From contig JBDHTL010000003.1 of assembly GCA_039808645.1 (NCBI GenBank), positions 1-64,000 of the forward strand: a stretch of 64,000 nt of DNA. The letters run 5' to 3'. The notes below the pieces were generated by a model. It saw only the letters and a program-made list of their open reading frames with translations, was not told the DNA's origin and ran no database searches. This DNA comes from JAJXWB01 sp039808645. GTDB lineage: Bacteria > Pseudomonadota > Alphaproteobacteria > Rhizobiales > Beijerinckiaceae. The translations under genes and the position numbers were made by a program. Below are positions 1 through 9,295 of the stretch, piece by piece. Each line of letters opens with the position of its first letter. Within the stretch, counting starts at the first letter, position 1.

Positions 1-466
1 ACACCTGGCCCGGCGCCGCGCGTTGCGACAGGCGCGCGGCGAGGTTCGGCACGTCGCCGACCAGATCGAACACGCCCTTCTCGATATCGCCCGCCGCGAT
101 CAGCGTCGTTCCGGCATGGACGCCGGAATGCATCTGCAGCGGCAGAAGGCGCGGCGGCAGGCCTTCGGGCCGCATCGCGGCGACCTTGTCGTGGATTTCG
201 AGCGCCGCGTCCACGGCGCGGCGTCCGTCGTCCTCGCCGGGCGCGGGATGGCCGAAAACGATGGTGGCGCCGTCGCCCTGCATTCGCGCGATCCTGCCGC
301 CCCGGCTGACGACAGCCGCGCGGCAGACTTCGCGCAGGTCGTGCAGGAGCGTCGAGAATTCCTCTGTCTCCATCTCCCGCCCGAGCACGGTCGAGCCGAC
401 GAGATCGGTGAACATAATCGTCAGGCGGCCGCGCGCGGCCAGGCTTGGATTGGAGTGGGGGCTCAT
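1..466 (-). CDS. Class III adenylate/guanylate cyclase, N-terminal part (runs off the left edge)
   Basis: Read on the minus strand from an ATG at 466, the open frame runs without a stop to base 1, giving 155 residues of a longer protein. It starts almost directly with a class III nucleotidyl cyclase catalytic domain: FTDLVGST at residues 19-26 carries the first metal-binding Asp (D21), and QGDGATIVFG near residue 63 carries the second (D65). The segment NLAARLSQRAAPGQV near the cut edge is typical of bacterial cyclases with an N-terminal catalytic domain followed by ATPase or TPR regions; that C-terminal part is outside the window. Expected role is to make a cyclic nucleotide second messenger in the cytoplasm. 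It is transcribed away from the exopolysaccharide genes, so a regulatory link to them is only a guess. Cyclase assignment is firm; cAMP versus cGMP cannot be told. Confidence 0.85.
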   Translation of the reverse strand, partial: MSPHSNPSLAARGRLTIMFTDLVGSTVLGREMETEEFSTLLHDLREVCRAAVVSRGGRIARMQGDGATIVFGHPAPGEDDGRRAVDAALEIHDKVAAMRPEGLPPRLLPLQMHSGVHAGTTLIAAGDIEKGVFDLVGDVPNLAARLSQRAAPGQV

Positions 467-930
467 CTTCGTCCGGGCGAAATCGTCTGCTGCTGCTTCG
501 TCCCGCCCCCTATCAAATCGTTTGCGCAGCGCGCGTCGCGCCGCAAGATCATGTTGCATGTTTGCGGATACCGATCGCTTTGCGCAAGGGCGGTCGCAGC
601 CCGCATAGCCGCCGCCCGGCGGACGCGCAGCCTCGTTAACGTCATGGCAAGGTAAATAAAACTTTCGCTCGATACCCGATTATACAAAGCAGTCGTAGCC
701 CCATTGCAATCGATCGACCGACACTGGCGGCCCGACAAAATATACTTGGCGCAATTTATTTCTGTTGCTGAATTGTTTTCCGCTCGACTATCAAATCCTA
801 TGGCAACGCCAGCGCCTGGATTCTGATAAACGCCGCGTTCAGTACGATCTTTAGACCTCCGTTCACGCGCCTGCCGTTAGGTCATTCCTGTCGCGCCACA
901 GCCGCGAATGCTGTGACCGATGGGGGACAT
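467..930. other. Divergent intergenic region, 464 bp
   Basis: This gene-free stretch separates the divergent cyclase and sugar-transferase genes. Bases 640-800 are clearly more AT-rich than the surroundings and contain TATACT at 741-746, which could be a -10 element, but no convincing -35 sits at the right distance. The short frames in it have no coding character. It probably holds both divergent promoters of the exopolysaccharide locus; no specific operator was recognised. Confidence 0.5.
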
Positions 931-2436
931 ATGAGCGATCTCGGCTTCGCCGCCTGCAGAGAGACGGCCACGGAATGGACTGAAACGGCGTGCGCGCGGG
1001 CCTCGGAGCGCGCAACGGCCGATCGCGCTGCTCACGCCTTGCGGCGCGAGGTTCGCTACAATCGCTTCCTCTTCTCGCTTCAGGCCGGCCTCATCGACCT
1101 GATCGCGATCTTCTCGGCCTTCACGGTCGCCGACTTCGGCTACAATCTCATCGTGCACGGAGCGTTTCGCTCGCCTTTCGACAACGCCCAGCTCGGCGTC
1201 ATGGCGGCCGCGCTCTTCGTCGTCTTCAATGTTTCCCGCCACACCTACGCGATCGGCGACTATCTTGATCTGACCGGCCATGCCGAGCGCGTGTTCTCGC
1301 TCTGGAACTACGCCTTTCTCGCCGCCGCGACGGCCGGCTTCATGCTGCGCGCCATCGGCGATTCCTCGCGCGGCGCCTTCATCGTGTTCTACTTCGTCGG
1401 CCTCGGCCTGCTGTACGCCAGCCGCGCCGCACTCGTCGTCCTGACAAAGCGGCATGCCGACGCCGGCAATATGCTCACCGCCCGCGTCATGATCATCGGC
1501 CACAATACCGACGTCGACGATTTCCTCAGTCGTCACACGCTCGCCAAGCGCGGCATGCAGGTCGTCGCGATATGTGCGATCGGCCAGGACGCGCGGCCGG
1601 TCGAGGCGGAGCTCGCCGAAAGCGTCGAAATGGCGCGGCGCCTGATGCCGGACGACATCATCCTCGTCGTTCCGATCGCACGGTCCGCGCTGCTCGAACG
1701 CTGCCTTACCGCTTTCATGCGCGTGCCGGCGGCGATCCATCTGCATCTCGACCGCGACAGTCCGCTGCATCGCTTCTCCGGGCCGCAATTCTCCAGCGAC
1801 GCCGCCATCTCCTCGTTCCGGCTGCCGGGCGATTCCATGAGCGCGATTGGCGCCGCCGCGAAACGGGCCTGCGATATCGTGTTCTCGCTGACCGCCCTCG
1901 TCCTGCTCGCGCCGCTTCTCGCGCTCGTGGCCCTGGCCATCAAGCTCGACAGCCCCGGTCGGGTCCTCTACCTGCAGGCGCGCCACGGCTTCAACAAGGA
2001 GCAGTTCCGCATTTTCAAGTTCCGCTCGATGACCGCGGCGGAGGAAGACGCCACGGTCAGGCAGGCGGTCGCCAACGATCCGCGCGTGACTCGCGTCGGC
2101 CGCTGGCTGCGACGCTTCAACATCGACGAGCTGCCGCAATTGCTCAACGTGCTGCGCGGAGAAATGTCGCTCGTCGGCCCCCGGCCGCACGCGCTCGTGC
2201 ACGACATGGCGTTCGAGGCCGAGATCGCGCTCTATGCGCGCCGGCACAACGTGAAGCCCGGGATCACCGGCTGGGCGCAGGTCAACGGGTTGCGCGGAGA
2301 AACCGACACGCCGGACAAGATCTGGCGGCGCGTCCACTACGACCTGCACTACATCGACAATTGGTCGCTGGTCTTCGACATCTGGATCATGTGCCTGACG
2401 CTATTCTCGCGGAAGGCCTATTCTAATGCGCGCTGA
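931..2436 (+). CDS. Undecaprenyl-phosphate sugar phosphotransferase (WcaJ/ExoY-type priming transferase)
   Basis: The 501-residue membrane protein would start a polysaccharide repeat unit by moving a sugar-1-phosphate (usually glucose or galactose) from its UDP donor to undecaprenyl phosphate. The N-terminal half has several hydrophobic segments and a Rossmann-like CoA_binding_3 region. The C-terminal half is the bacterial sugar-transferase domain, with FRIFKFRSMT near residue 360 and DELPQLLNVLRGEMSLVGPR near 400, the catalytic core of the polyisoprenyl-phosphate hexose transferases. The ATG at 931 is preferred because GGGGGA lies just before it; an in-frame GTG at 913 would add six residues. 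It is the first gene of the exopolysaccharide locus, as expected for the priming enzyme. Family is certain; the sugar is not known. Confidence 0.93.
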   Translation: MSDLGFAACRETATEWTETACARASERATADRAAHALRREVRYNRFLFSLQAGLIDLIAIFSAFTVADFGYNLIVHGAFRSPFDNAQLGVMAAALFVVFNVSRHTYAIGDYLDLTGHAERVFSLWNYAFLAAATAGFMLRAIGDSSRGAFIVFYFVGLGLLYASRAALVVLTKRHADAGNMLTARVMIIGHNTDVDDFLSRHTLAKRGMQVVAICAIGQDARPVEAELAESVEMARRLMPDDIILVVPIARSALLERCLTAFMRVPAAIHLHLDRDSPLHRFSGPQFSSDAAISSFRLPGDSMSAIGAAAKRACDIVFSLTALVLLAPLLALVALAIKLDSPGRVLYLQARHGFNKEQFRIFKFRSMTAAEEDATVRQAVANDPRVTRVGRWLRRFNIDELPQLLNVLRGEMSLVGPRPHALVHDMAFEAEIALYARRHNVKPGITGWAQVNGLRGETDTPDKIWRRVHYDLHYIDNWSLVFDIWIMCLTLFSRKAYSNAR

Positions 2437-2646
2437 GCGCGGCGCCTCGCGACACCGCGGCGCTTGCGCCGCCGCCGGCGCCGACTTCCATCCCAGCCGC
2501 GCGGTTCCGGAACGTCGCGCGCCGAGGCGGCCGGCCGAACCTTTACGTAGACATAACCATGTCCGCGAGTTCCACAATTTTATTAAATGTTGCGTGGGAC
2601 GCCGCGCCGTAACGTCACATGGAACAATCGAGCCGCACGTACATCC

Positions 2647-4116
2647 ATGACCTATTATTCGAGGATCGACCCGCCCGGCTGGGCCCAGAACGGCGGACCG
2701 TGGGGGCCGGCCGTGGGTCAATTCTTCGACCTCGTCCGCAGTCGCCCGTGGGTTCTTCTGGCCTGCGCCATCGCGGGCGCGGCGGTGGGCGTCGTCGGCA
2801 AATACGCGCTGCCGACGAAATACGAGTCCAGCACGCAGCTGCTCTTCGATCCTCGCGGCTTCAAGCTGTTCAGCAACGATCTCACGATCGGCAACTACGA
2901 CGCCAACGCCGCGATCAATTTCGTCGAAAGCCAGATGGGCGTCCTGCAGTCCGAACGGGTTCTGTCGCGCCTGGCGCAGACGGCCTGTTTCGAAGCCGGC
3001 AAGGCGGATCCCGGGACATACGGCCTCGAGGGCAAATGCCCCAAGACCGACGCCCGGGGCGACTGGGACGCGACGCTCGACCTGCTGCGCCGTTCGCTGT
3101 CGGTGAAGCGCGCCGAGCGCAGCTTCGTCGTCGACGTCACGATGAGCGGCCCGTCGCCGGAAATCGCCGCACGGCGCGCCAGCGGCGTCGTCGCCGCCTA
3201 TCTCGAGGAGGACGCGGCCACGCGCAACGACGCCGCCGCGCGCCTGACCGCAGATCTGTCCGGCCGCCTGGAAACCCTGCGCGGCGCGCTGGCGCAGTCC
3301 GAGGCCAAGGCGGAGCGCTATCGCCGCGACAAGAACCTCATTCGCGTCGGCGACCGGCTGCTGGTCGAACAGCAGCTGTCGGCCGCGACGACCGCGCTCA
3401 ACGATTCCCAGATCAAGTTCGATCGCGCCAGCGCCCGGCAGAAGCAGATCGAGGCGGCCGCCCAGAGTCCGAATGCGCTCGGCGCGCTCGGCGCCGACGC
3501 CGATACGCGCGCCCTGTCGCAACTGCTCGACCAGCGCAACAAGGCTCTGGTGGAGATCGCGCCGCTCGCGGCCCGCGTCGGCGCCCGTCATCCCTTGCTG
3601 GTCTCGGCCCGCTCGGGGCTGACGCAGATCGACCGCGCGATCTCTGCTGAAATGCGGGCGATCCGCTTCGCCGCCCGCGCCGATCTCGCCCGCGCGCGCG
3701 GCGAGCAGCAGATTCTCGCCAACACCGTCGCGAGCCTGTCCGCGAAGGTCACGCAGGCGCGCCAGTCGGAAATCGAACTGCGCGAAATCGCGCAGGAGGT
3801 CGACGCCAATCGCAAGCTGCTCGAATCCTTCGAGACGCGATCGCGCGAGGCGAAGGAATTCGGCCGCATCGACACCGGCAACCTGCGAATCGTCTCCATG
3901 GCGCGCGCGCCGGAACGCCAGCGCCTCGGGCCAAAAATGGCGATCTTCGGCGGGCTCGGCATGTTCGTCGGCATGTTGTTCGGCTTCGCGCTGCTCGCCG
4001 GCGCGGCCTTCATCGGTTTCTTGCGCGCGGGCGGCTCGCATGCGCGACCGGCGCTCCAGCCCTTGCCGCAATTCCACATGCCGATCGAAGTGCCCGTCCG
4101 CTACCATTTCGGCTGA
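2647..4116 (+). CDS. Polysaccharide co-polymerase, Wzz/GumC family, without kinase domain
   Basis: The 489-residue inner-membrane chain-length and export-coupling protein has two membrane segments. The first is near residues 37-57 (WVLLACAIAGAAVGVVG) and the second near 430-455 (AIFGGLGMFVGMLFGFALL). Between them lies a long periplasmic region rich in Ala, Glu, Arg and Gln that is expected to form coiled coils, for example around ETLRGALAQSEAKAERYR. The protein stops shortly after the second membrane segment, so it has no Walker-type BY-kinase domain, and none is encoded nearby. Such proteins set polymer length and bridge to the outer-membrane OPX protein, here the gene at 12618. The ATG at 2647 gives the family-typical N-terminus, but its ribosome-binding site is weak. 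Confidence 0.88.
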   Translation: MTYYSRIDPPGWAQNGGPWGPAVGQFFDLVRSRPWVLLACAIAGAAVGVVGKYALPTKYESSTQLLFDPRGFKLFSNDLTIGNYDANAAINFVESQMGVLQSERVLSRLAQTACFEAGKADPGTYGLEGKCPKTDARGDWDATLDLLRRSLSVKRAERSFVVDVTMSGPSPEIAARRASGVVAAYLEEDAATRNDAAARLTADLSGRLETLRGALAQSEAKAERYRRDKNLIRVGDRLLVEQQLSAATTALNDSQIKFDRASARQKQIEAAAQSPNALGALGADADTRALSQLLDQRNKALVEIAPLAARVGARHPLLVSARSGLTQIDRAISAEMRAIRFAARADLARARGEQQILANTVASLSAKVTQARQSEIELREIAQEVDANRKLLESFETRSREAKEFGRIDTGNLRIVSMARAPERQRLGPKMAIFGGLGMFVGMLFGFALLAGAAFIGFLRAGGSHARPALQPLPQFHMPIEVPVRYHFG

Positions 4117-4128
4117 CCTGATCGACAC

Positions 4129-5610
4129 ATGACGTCTCCCGGCCGCAGCGCCTCGAAATCCCGCATCGTGAGCTGGCTCGGCTGGGCCGGCCTCGACGCC
4201 GTTTCGCGGCTGGCGCTGATGACGGGCAGCACGATCGTGTTCTCGCGCCTGCTCGAGCCGCGCGACTTCGGCGTAACGGCGCTGGTGCTGACGATCGTGA
4301 CGGTGGCGGCCATCTTCGTCGGCGCGCCCTTCGAGGAAGCCTTGACGCAGCGCCGTTATCTGCGCGCCGCGCATCTGCGCGCGGCTCTGGGCGCCTCCTG
4401 GCTCATCGGCCTCGTCATCCTCGTCCTGTCGGTCGTCGCCGGCCATGCCCTGGCGAACCTCTACGGCGAGCCGGAGATCGCGGCGCTGCTGCCGGTCGCC
4501 ATGTCGTCGATCTTCTTCAGCGGCCATTCGGACATCATGACCGCGCTCGCGCGACGCCTGCGGCGCTTCAACGAAGTCGCCTACGCCACGATGCTCGGCC
4601 ACGTCATCGGCATCGGCCTCGCCTTGTGCCTGGCGGTCATGGGCTACGGCCTGTGGGCGCTCGTGGGACAGCGCCTTCTCGTCGTCGTCGCGCGCGCGCT
4701 GATCCTTCAGGGGCGCATCGGCTTTCTCATCACGCCCACTTGGTCGTCCGCCCATATCGGCGATCTCGGACGCTTCGCGGGCATGTCCTTCCTGTCGCGG
4801 CTGACGGATACGCTCACCTATCTCGCGTTCAACAATCTCGTGCAGATCTTCTACGGCACGGCCATGCTCGGGCAGGTCAACATGGCCATGCGCCTGATCG
4901 AGCCGGTGCGCGGCGCGATCACAGCGACCGGCCACAACCTCGCCTTCACGTTCTTCGCGCGCGCAGGACGCGATCTGTCCGACCTGCGGAAGCTCGGTCG
5001 CGAAATCGTGTCGCAATCCGCGCTGCTGACCACGCCGGTCTTCATCGGCATCGCTGCGGTGGCGCCGGAGCTGCTGCCGGTCGTGGCGGGCCCCGGCTGG
5101 GACGACGCCGTCCTGATCGCCGTCTGCCTTTCGATCGCCAGCGCGATCGCCGTGCCGGCGGGCCTGTTCTTCACCGCATTTTCGGCGCAGGCGAGACCCG
5201 AGTACAGCCTCTATTCGCTGATCGTCGGATTTGTCGCGATCGTCCTGGTCCTCACGGGTTTCGCATGGCTCGGCCCGATCAGCGTCGGGCTGTCGCGCAT
5301 CGCCGGGGACTCGATCCGCGCCATCTTCGCGGTCGGCCTGCCCCTCAGGAGCTTCGAATGGCCGCGTCGCGAACGGTTCGCGACGCTCGCGCCGGCCTGG
5401 CTGCTGGCGGCCGTGATGGGCGTCGCCGTCGCCGCGCTGCATCGCGCGATCGCCGCACAGCCTCCGGCGATCCAGCTCGTGATCCTGATACCGGCCGGCG
5501 TTGCGATCTATCTCGGGCTCCTCGCCCTTTTCGCGCGGCGGCAGGCGGCGTTTCTTCTCTCGCACCTGCCGTTTGCGCGCCTGACTTCGGAACGGCCCGC
5601 CACACGATGA
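4129..5610 (+). CDS. Polysaccharide repeat-unit flippase (Wzx-like, MOP superfamily)
   Basis: The 493-residue, very hydrophobic protein has roughly a dozen predicted membrane helices and the usual N-terminus of polysaccharide-export flippases, with LMTGSTIVFSRLLEPRDFG close to the family's start. It should carry the lipid-linked repeat unit from the cytoplasmic to the periplasmic face of the inner membrane. It starts 12 bp after the Wzz-like gene, and its last bases overlap the next start codon (ATGA), which indicates co-transcription and translational coupling. Length matches the family, and there is no sign of truncation. Wzx is the best call because a priming transferase and a Wzy-type protein lie in the same locus. 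Confidence 0.9.
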   Translation: MTSPGRSASKSRIVSWLGWAGLDAVSRLALMTGSTIVFSRLLEPRDFGVTALVLTIVTVAAIFVGAPFEEALTQRRYLRAAHLRAALGASWLIGLVILVLSVVAGHALANLYGEPEIAALLPVAMSSIFFSGHSDIMTALARRLRRFNEVAYATMLGHVIGIGLALCLAVMGYGLWALVGQRLLVVVARALILQGRIGFLITPTWSSAHIGDLGRFAGMSFLSRLTDTLTYLAFNNLVQIFYGTAMLGQVNMAMRLIEPVRGAITATGHNLAFTFFARAGRDLSDLRKLGREIVSQSALLTTPVFIGIAAVAPELLPVVAGPGWDDAVLIAVCLSIASAIAVPAGLFFTAFSAQARPEYSLYSLIVGFVAIVLVLTGFAWLGPISVGLSRIAGDSIRAIFAVGLPLRSFEWPRRERFATLAPAWLLAAVMGVAVAALHRAIAAQPPAIQLVILIPAGVAIYLGLLALFARRQAAFLLSHLPFARLTSERPATR

Positions 5611-6593
5611 CAGTCGCCAGACCAGAGATTCTCGTCACCGGCGGGCGCGGTTTCATCGGCGCCGCCCTCGTCGATGCGCTGGCCGGCGCCGGCTTTTCGC
5701 CGAAGGCCGGCGTTCGCGGGCCGGCGTCGCCGCACCTCGTCGCCTGCGATCTCGACGATCCGGCGCAAGTCGGCAGCGCAGCCTCGGGCGCGGCGCTCGT
5801 CGTACACGCCGCGTACGGCGATCTCGCCGCAATGGCGCGTCAATGCGCCAACCTGCTCGACGCGATGCGCGACGCGCGCGTCGGCAGCCTCGTCTATTTC
5901 AGCTCGGTCGCCGTCTACGGCGCGCGCGAGGGCGCCGTCGTCGAAAGTGACGGCCCGGTCGGTCCGCTCGACGCCTATGCGTCGGGCAAGGTCGCCTGCG
6001 AGCGCCTGGTCCGCGCCTGGGCCGAGGACTCCGCTCATCCCGAACGTCGCGCCGTCATCCTGCGACCGGGCATCGTCTACGGGGCGGGCAGCCGCTACTG
6101 GATCGAACGGCTCGCACAGCGCATCCGCGCGGGCGTGTGGGGCGATTTCGGCGCCGCGGGCGACGGCGTCGCCGCGCTTATCCACATCGACGATCTCGCC
6201 GACCTCGTCACGCGCGCGGTCGCGCGCCTGACCGGCGAAAGACGCGACGCGCTGCCGCGCTCCGCGACGCTGAACGCCGTCGGGCCGGAAACGCCGCGCT
6301 GGAACGCCTATTTCGCGGCGCTCGCAGCAGCGCTCGGCGCTCCCGCCCTGCCCTCCCTCGACGCCGCGACGCTCGCCCGCCGCGCGCCGGTCGCGCTCGC
6401 CGCCAAGGTCTGGCGGCGCGTCGGATTGCCGGGCTTCGAGAAGCAGGCGCTCATTCCCACCGGCGGCGAAATCGGCCTGTACGCGCGCAAGGCGAATTAC
6501 GACACGCGCGCGGCGATGGATATTCTCGGGTTTCGACCGGCCGTGTCGATGGCGGAGGGCCTGAAACGCTCGCTGCCTCAGGCGAACAGGTAG
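5607..6593 (+). CDS. NAD-dependent sugar epimerase/dehydratase (extended SDR)
   Basis: The 328-residue extended short-chain dehydrogenase acts on nucleotide sugars. It has the NAD-binding glycine motif TGGRGFIG at residues 10-17, a Ser in FSSVAVYGA and the catalytic YASGK (YxxxK). The ATG at 5607 overlaps the stop of the flippase gene in an ATGA arrangement. An open frame continues upstream to 4626, but that part is only a shadow of the flippase. Likely role is to make or interconvert a UDP- or GDP-sugar precursor for the polysaccharide; the exact substrate cannot be read from sequence. Its 3' end overlaps the convergent GH44 gene by 16 bp. Confidence 0.85.
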   Translation: MTVARPEILVTGGRGFIGAALVDALAGAGFSPKAGVRGPASPHLVACDLDDPAQVGSAASGAALVVHAAYGDLAAMARQCANLLDAMRDARVGSLVYFSSVAVYGAREGAVVESDGPVGPLDAYASGKVACERLVRAWAEDSAHPERRAVILRPGIVYGAGSRYWIERLAQRIRAGVWGDFGAAGDGVAALIHIDDLADLVTRAVARLTGERRDALPRSATLNAVGPETPRWNAYFAALAAALGAPALPSLDAATLARRAPVALAAKVWRRVGLPGFEKQALIPTGGEIGLYARKANYDTRAAMDILGFRPAVSMAEGLKRSLPQANR

Positions 6594-8212
6594 CGGCGGG
6601 CGGACAACGCGGGCAGAACGATCCGGATCGCGCCGTCGATTTCGCGCGGGGCCTCCTCGCGCGCTCCGAAGCCCGGGCGCGCGGCGTCGAAACCGAGCGT
6701 CTGGCGGAAGGCGCGGCGCGGCATTGTCGCTGCGGCGATGTCGACGCCGATCTCGCGTCGCGTGCGATTGATCAGGACGAGCCGCAGCGCGACGCCGTCG
6801 TCCGCCATATAGGCGGAAAGCCGGTCGTGCGCGCGGTGGTCGGGCGCTGTGGCGCGGCCGCCGAAGTCGCCGCCGCATGCGTCGGTCGCGCGATACAGCC
6901 GGTAGGAGTCCGACAGGAGATTGTCGAGGCTGCCCCAATGCGTCGCCAGATAGACTCCGCTCGTCGCGTAGCGCCCCAGCGCGTCCGCGAGCGCAAGGGC
7001 CGCCGGCGCGCGCTTGCCGAGCCCGTAGTTGAATTCGGTGACGGCAAGCCTCGTGCCAGGAAACGACCGGGCGATGATACGTTGCAGGCTCGGTAGAACG
7101 GGAAGGCGCAGCGCATGTTCATCGCCGCCGCGCAACGCGCGCGGCACCCAGGATTCCTCGACGAAGCCCTCTTCGGTCAGCGTGCGCGGCGCGTCCAGGC
7201 GCACGTCGTCCAATTCCGCGGAATCCGTGCGAAACAATTGGCCCCTGTTCGAGAACGGGTACCAATGCACATCGAGCGCGTCGAGCAAACGTCGGCCATG
7301 CTGCTCGGACGCCCTGCGGAACGCTTCGAGATACAAGGCCAGAAAATTTCCGTAGCGCGCATGCGCCGACCAGTCCGGCGCATTCTGGAAATTGACCATT
7401 TCCGTCGCGCCCCAGCTCGAGGGGCCGAACACGAGAGCCGTCGGATCGACCGTCTTTATGGCGCGCGCCGCGACTATCGAGCGCGCGATGAAATCGTCGA
7501 TCGTCACACGGCTCGGGGCGACGCGCGGATGGTTCTGCGTCCACAATCCCGGCTCGTTGTCGAGCGCGTAGGCGAAAACGCCGCGCGACGAATCGGCGGC
7601 GCCGTATTTGTCCGCGAGACGCGCGACAAGCTGCGGCAGATCGCAGACGGACCGGTCGATCGGGTCGCGCGCGCCGGCGCCCGTCGTCCAGCGCGTGGGA
7701 ACGAAGCGCCGCGAAGGCGCGGTCTCGGCGGCCGGCACCACGCCCTGCATGTCGGCCGCGACATAGGGCGAAAGCGGCAGCGTCACGAGGCTGCGCGCTC
7801 CCATGTCGAGCGAGGCGTCGTGCATGGCCTCGATCACGGCGGCAGGCCGTGCGCGCACGTCCTTCGGGATGCGCAACGCTTCGAGCAGGAAATCACCGTT
7901 AGCCTGATTGCGATTCTTGCCGGCGTTGCAGGCGTTGTTGACCCAATTGTAGGTGGTCGTCAGATCGCCGCCGAAACGCCGCGCCGTCACGCCGGCGATT
8001 CGATCGAGGCTCGCGGACGGGGCGCCGCCGTCCATCACGCCGATTTCGTTCGATCCGAAGACGAGCCGGCTGATGGGCGCGCCGGACGCGTCGGCGCGCA
8101 GGCGCAGCGGGATCGCGGTTTCGTCCGCGAACGATGCTTGCGAGGAGACGCCGGCGGCCGCCGCGAGTCCGCCCGCCAGGAACTGACGACGGGTCGGCGG
8201 TGTCGGGGACAT
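6578..8212 (-). CDS. Glycoside hydrolase family 44 protein with Tat signal
   Basis: The 544-residue exported glycanase begins with a twin-arginine signal (TRRQFLAGG at residues 7-15, then an Ala-rich stretch). The mature part matches GH44, whose known members cleave beta-1,4-glucans, xyloglucan or mannan. YALDNEPGLW carries the expected acid/base Glu and LAVTEFNYG the expected nucleophile Glu; WVNNACNAGKN near the start of the mature part is also family-like. Its stop overlaps the end of the convergent epimerase gene, and its ATG overlaps the stop of the GT2 gene upstream, so the two minus-strand genes form an operon. Within the locus it probably trims or degrades the secreted polymer. The ATG at 8212 is chosen because it gives an intact Tat signal; the frame upstream is a shadow of other genes. 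Confidence 0.88.
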   Translation of the reverse strand: MSPTPPTRRQFLAGGLAAAAGVSSQASFADETAIPLRLRADASGAPISRLVFGSNEIGVMDGGAPSASLDRIAGVTARRFGGDLTTTYNWVNNACNAGKNRNQANGDFLLEALRIPKDVRARPAAVIEAMHDASLDMGARSLVTLPLSPYVAADMQGVVPAAETAPSRRFVPTRWTTGAGARDPIDRSVCDLPQLVARLADKYGAADSSRGVFAYALDNEPGLWTQNHPRVAPSRVTIDDFIARSIVAARAIKTVDPTALVFGPSSWGATEMVNFQNAPDWSAHARYGNFLALYLEAFRRASEQHGRRLLDALDVHWYPFSNRGQLFRTDSAELDDVRLDAPRTLTEEGFVEESWVPRALRGGDEHALRLPVLPSLQRIIARSFPGTRLAVTEFNYGLGKRAPAALALADALGRYATSGVYLATHWGSLDNLLSDSYRLYRATDACGGDFGGRATAPDHRAHDRLSAYMADDGVALRLVLINRTRREIGVDIAAATMPRRAFRQTLGFDAARPGFGAREEAPREIDGAIRIVLPALSARRYLFA

Positions 8213-9141
8213 CAGGAGATGAGACCCGAACCGTAGAGCGTGGGACGGAAACGCGACGTCCACAGAACCTTGCCGAGACCGCCATAGGCGGCCGCGTAGG
8301 CGCGCTGCGCGCGAGACCTGTCGAACGGACGGAACAGGACGGCGAGCGCGCCGCCGACGACGAACTGCACGAGGCCGACGACCATCCAGAAGGCGATGCG
8401 CAGCCCCCTGCCCGGCTCGGCCATGTCCTGGACGAAGACACGGATCTGCCCGCTCAGGAACTTGCGCTTGCAGACATAGGCCCAGTCGAGCCGGCGCGGC
8501 GGCACCCATTCGACCACGCCCGCGCGCGCCGCCCAGGCGAACCTGAATCCTTTCATCGCGAGCCGCTCGAGCAGCAGCGAGTCCTCTCCGCCGATCTCGT
8601 TGAGGCTCTCCTCGAACGGCGCGCCGTCGGCAAGGCACAGCGCGCGTTCGAACATCGAATTGTTGGTGCCGAGATAGGCGGACAGATCCGTGATGTCGTC
8701 GCCGTCCGGACCCTCGATCGCGCGCGAGAAATAGGGCGCAAAGCCGCCGATCTCGCCGGCCTCGTCCGCCCGCGCCTCGACCGGGCCGAACACCGCCTGC
8801 GCGCCGGTCCGGCGCGCCACGTCGAGCATTTCCGCGATCCAGTCGAAACGCGCTTCCTCGTCGTCGTCGAGAAACGCGATCCAGCGGCCCTGGGCCGCGC
8901 GCACGCCGGCGTTGCGCGCCGTGGCCACGCCGGGCTCGGGCTCGGCGAGATAGTGGATCGACCAACCGTCGGCGCCGAAGGCGTCGACGGTCGCACGCGC
9001 GCTGCCGTCTTTCGAATTGTCGACGACGACGATCTCGATGGACGTCTCGCCGGGAACGATCTGCCGGCGGACGCTGGCAAGAGCGCGCTGGAGACTCGTC
9101 TGCCGGTTCAACGTCGGAATGACGATCGAAACGGTCTCCAT
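8212..9141 (-). CDS. Glycosyltransferase family 2
   Basis: The 309-residue GT-A enzyme opens with SIVIPTLNRQTSLQRALASV and VVVDNSKDGS. The metal/donor-binding acidic motif is FLDDDEEARFDW, followed by a family-typical GGEDSLLLERL segment. The C-terminal quarter has one or two hydrophobic segments (VVGLVQFVVGGALAVLF), so the protein is probably membrane-associated. The ATG at 9141 puts the protein start right at the GT2 fold; an upstream ATG at 9216 would add 25 residues without similarity. It would transfer a sugar to the lipid-linked repeat unit on the cytoplasmic face. Its stop overlaps the GH44 start, so the pair is co-translated, opposite to the main operon. Confidence 0.9.
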   Translation of the reverse strand: METVSIVIPTLNRQTSLQRALASVRRQIVPGETSIEIVVVDNSKDGSARATVDAFGADGWSIHYLAEPEPGVATARNAGVRAAQGRWIAFLDDDEEARFDWIAEMLDVARRTGAQAVFGPVEARADEAGEIGGFAPYFSRAIEGPDGDDITDLSAYLGTNNSMFERALCLADGAPFEESLNEIGGEDSLLLERLAMKGFRFAWAARAGVVEWVPPRRLDWAYVCKRKFLSGQIRVFVQDMAEPGRGLRIAFWMVVGLVQFVVGGALAVLFRPFDRSRAQRAYAAAYGGLGKVLWTSRFRPTLYGSGLIS

Positions 9142-9295
9142 GCGGAACTCCGGCACGCCGCCCGCGACGGGAAGGAGATCGTCGCGCGCAAGGGAATGTT
9201 GACGTTTGTGCCGCAAAGGTAGGGGCCAACCGTAACCATTCCCCTAAGGCGATCGGGACGATCCGCCTCATCGTCGACATCCCATCCGGCCGGGC

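Noticed and set aside
463..738. 91-codon minus frame upstream of the cyclase
   Set aside because: Overlaps the cyclase start in another frame and has no recognisable content.
2401..5565. Very long antisense open frame (over 1000 codons) opposite the Wzz and Wzx genes
   Set aside because: Rich in Arg, Asp, Glu and Gln repeats without any domain, and opposite two well-supported genes; a shadow frame caused by high GC.
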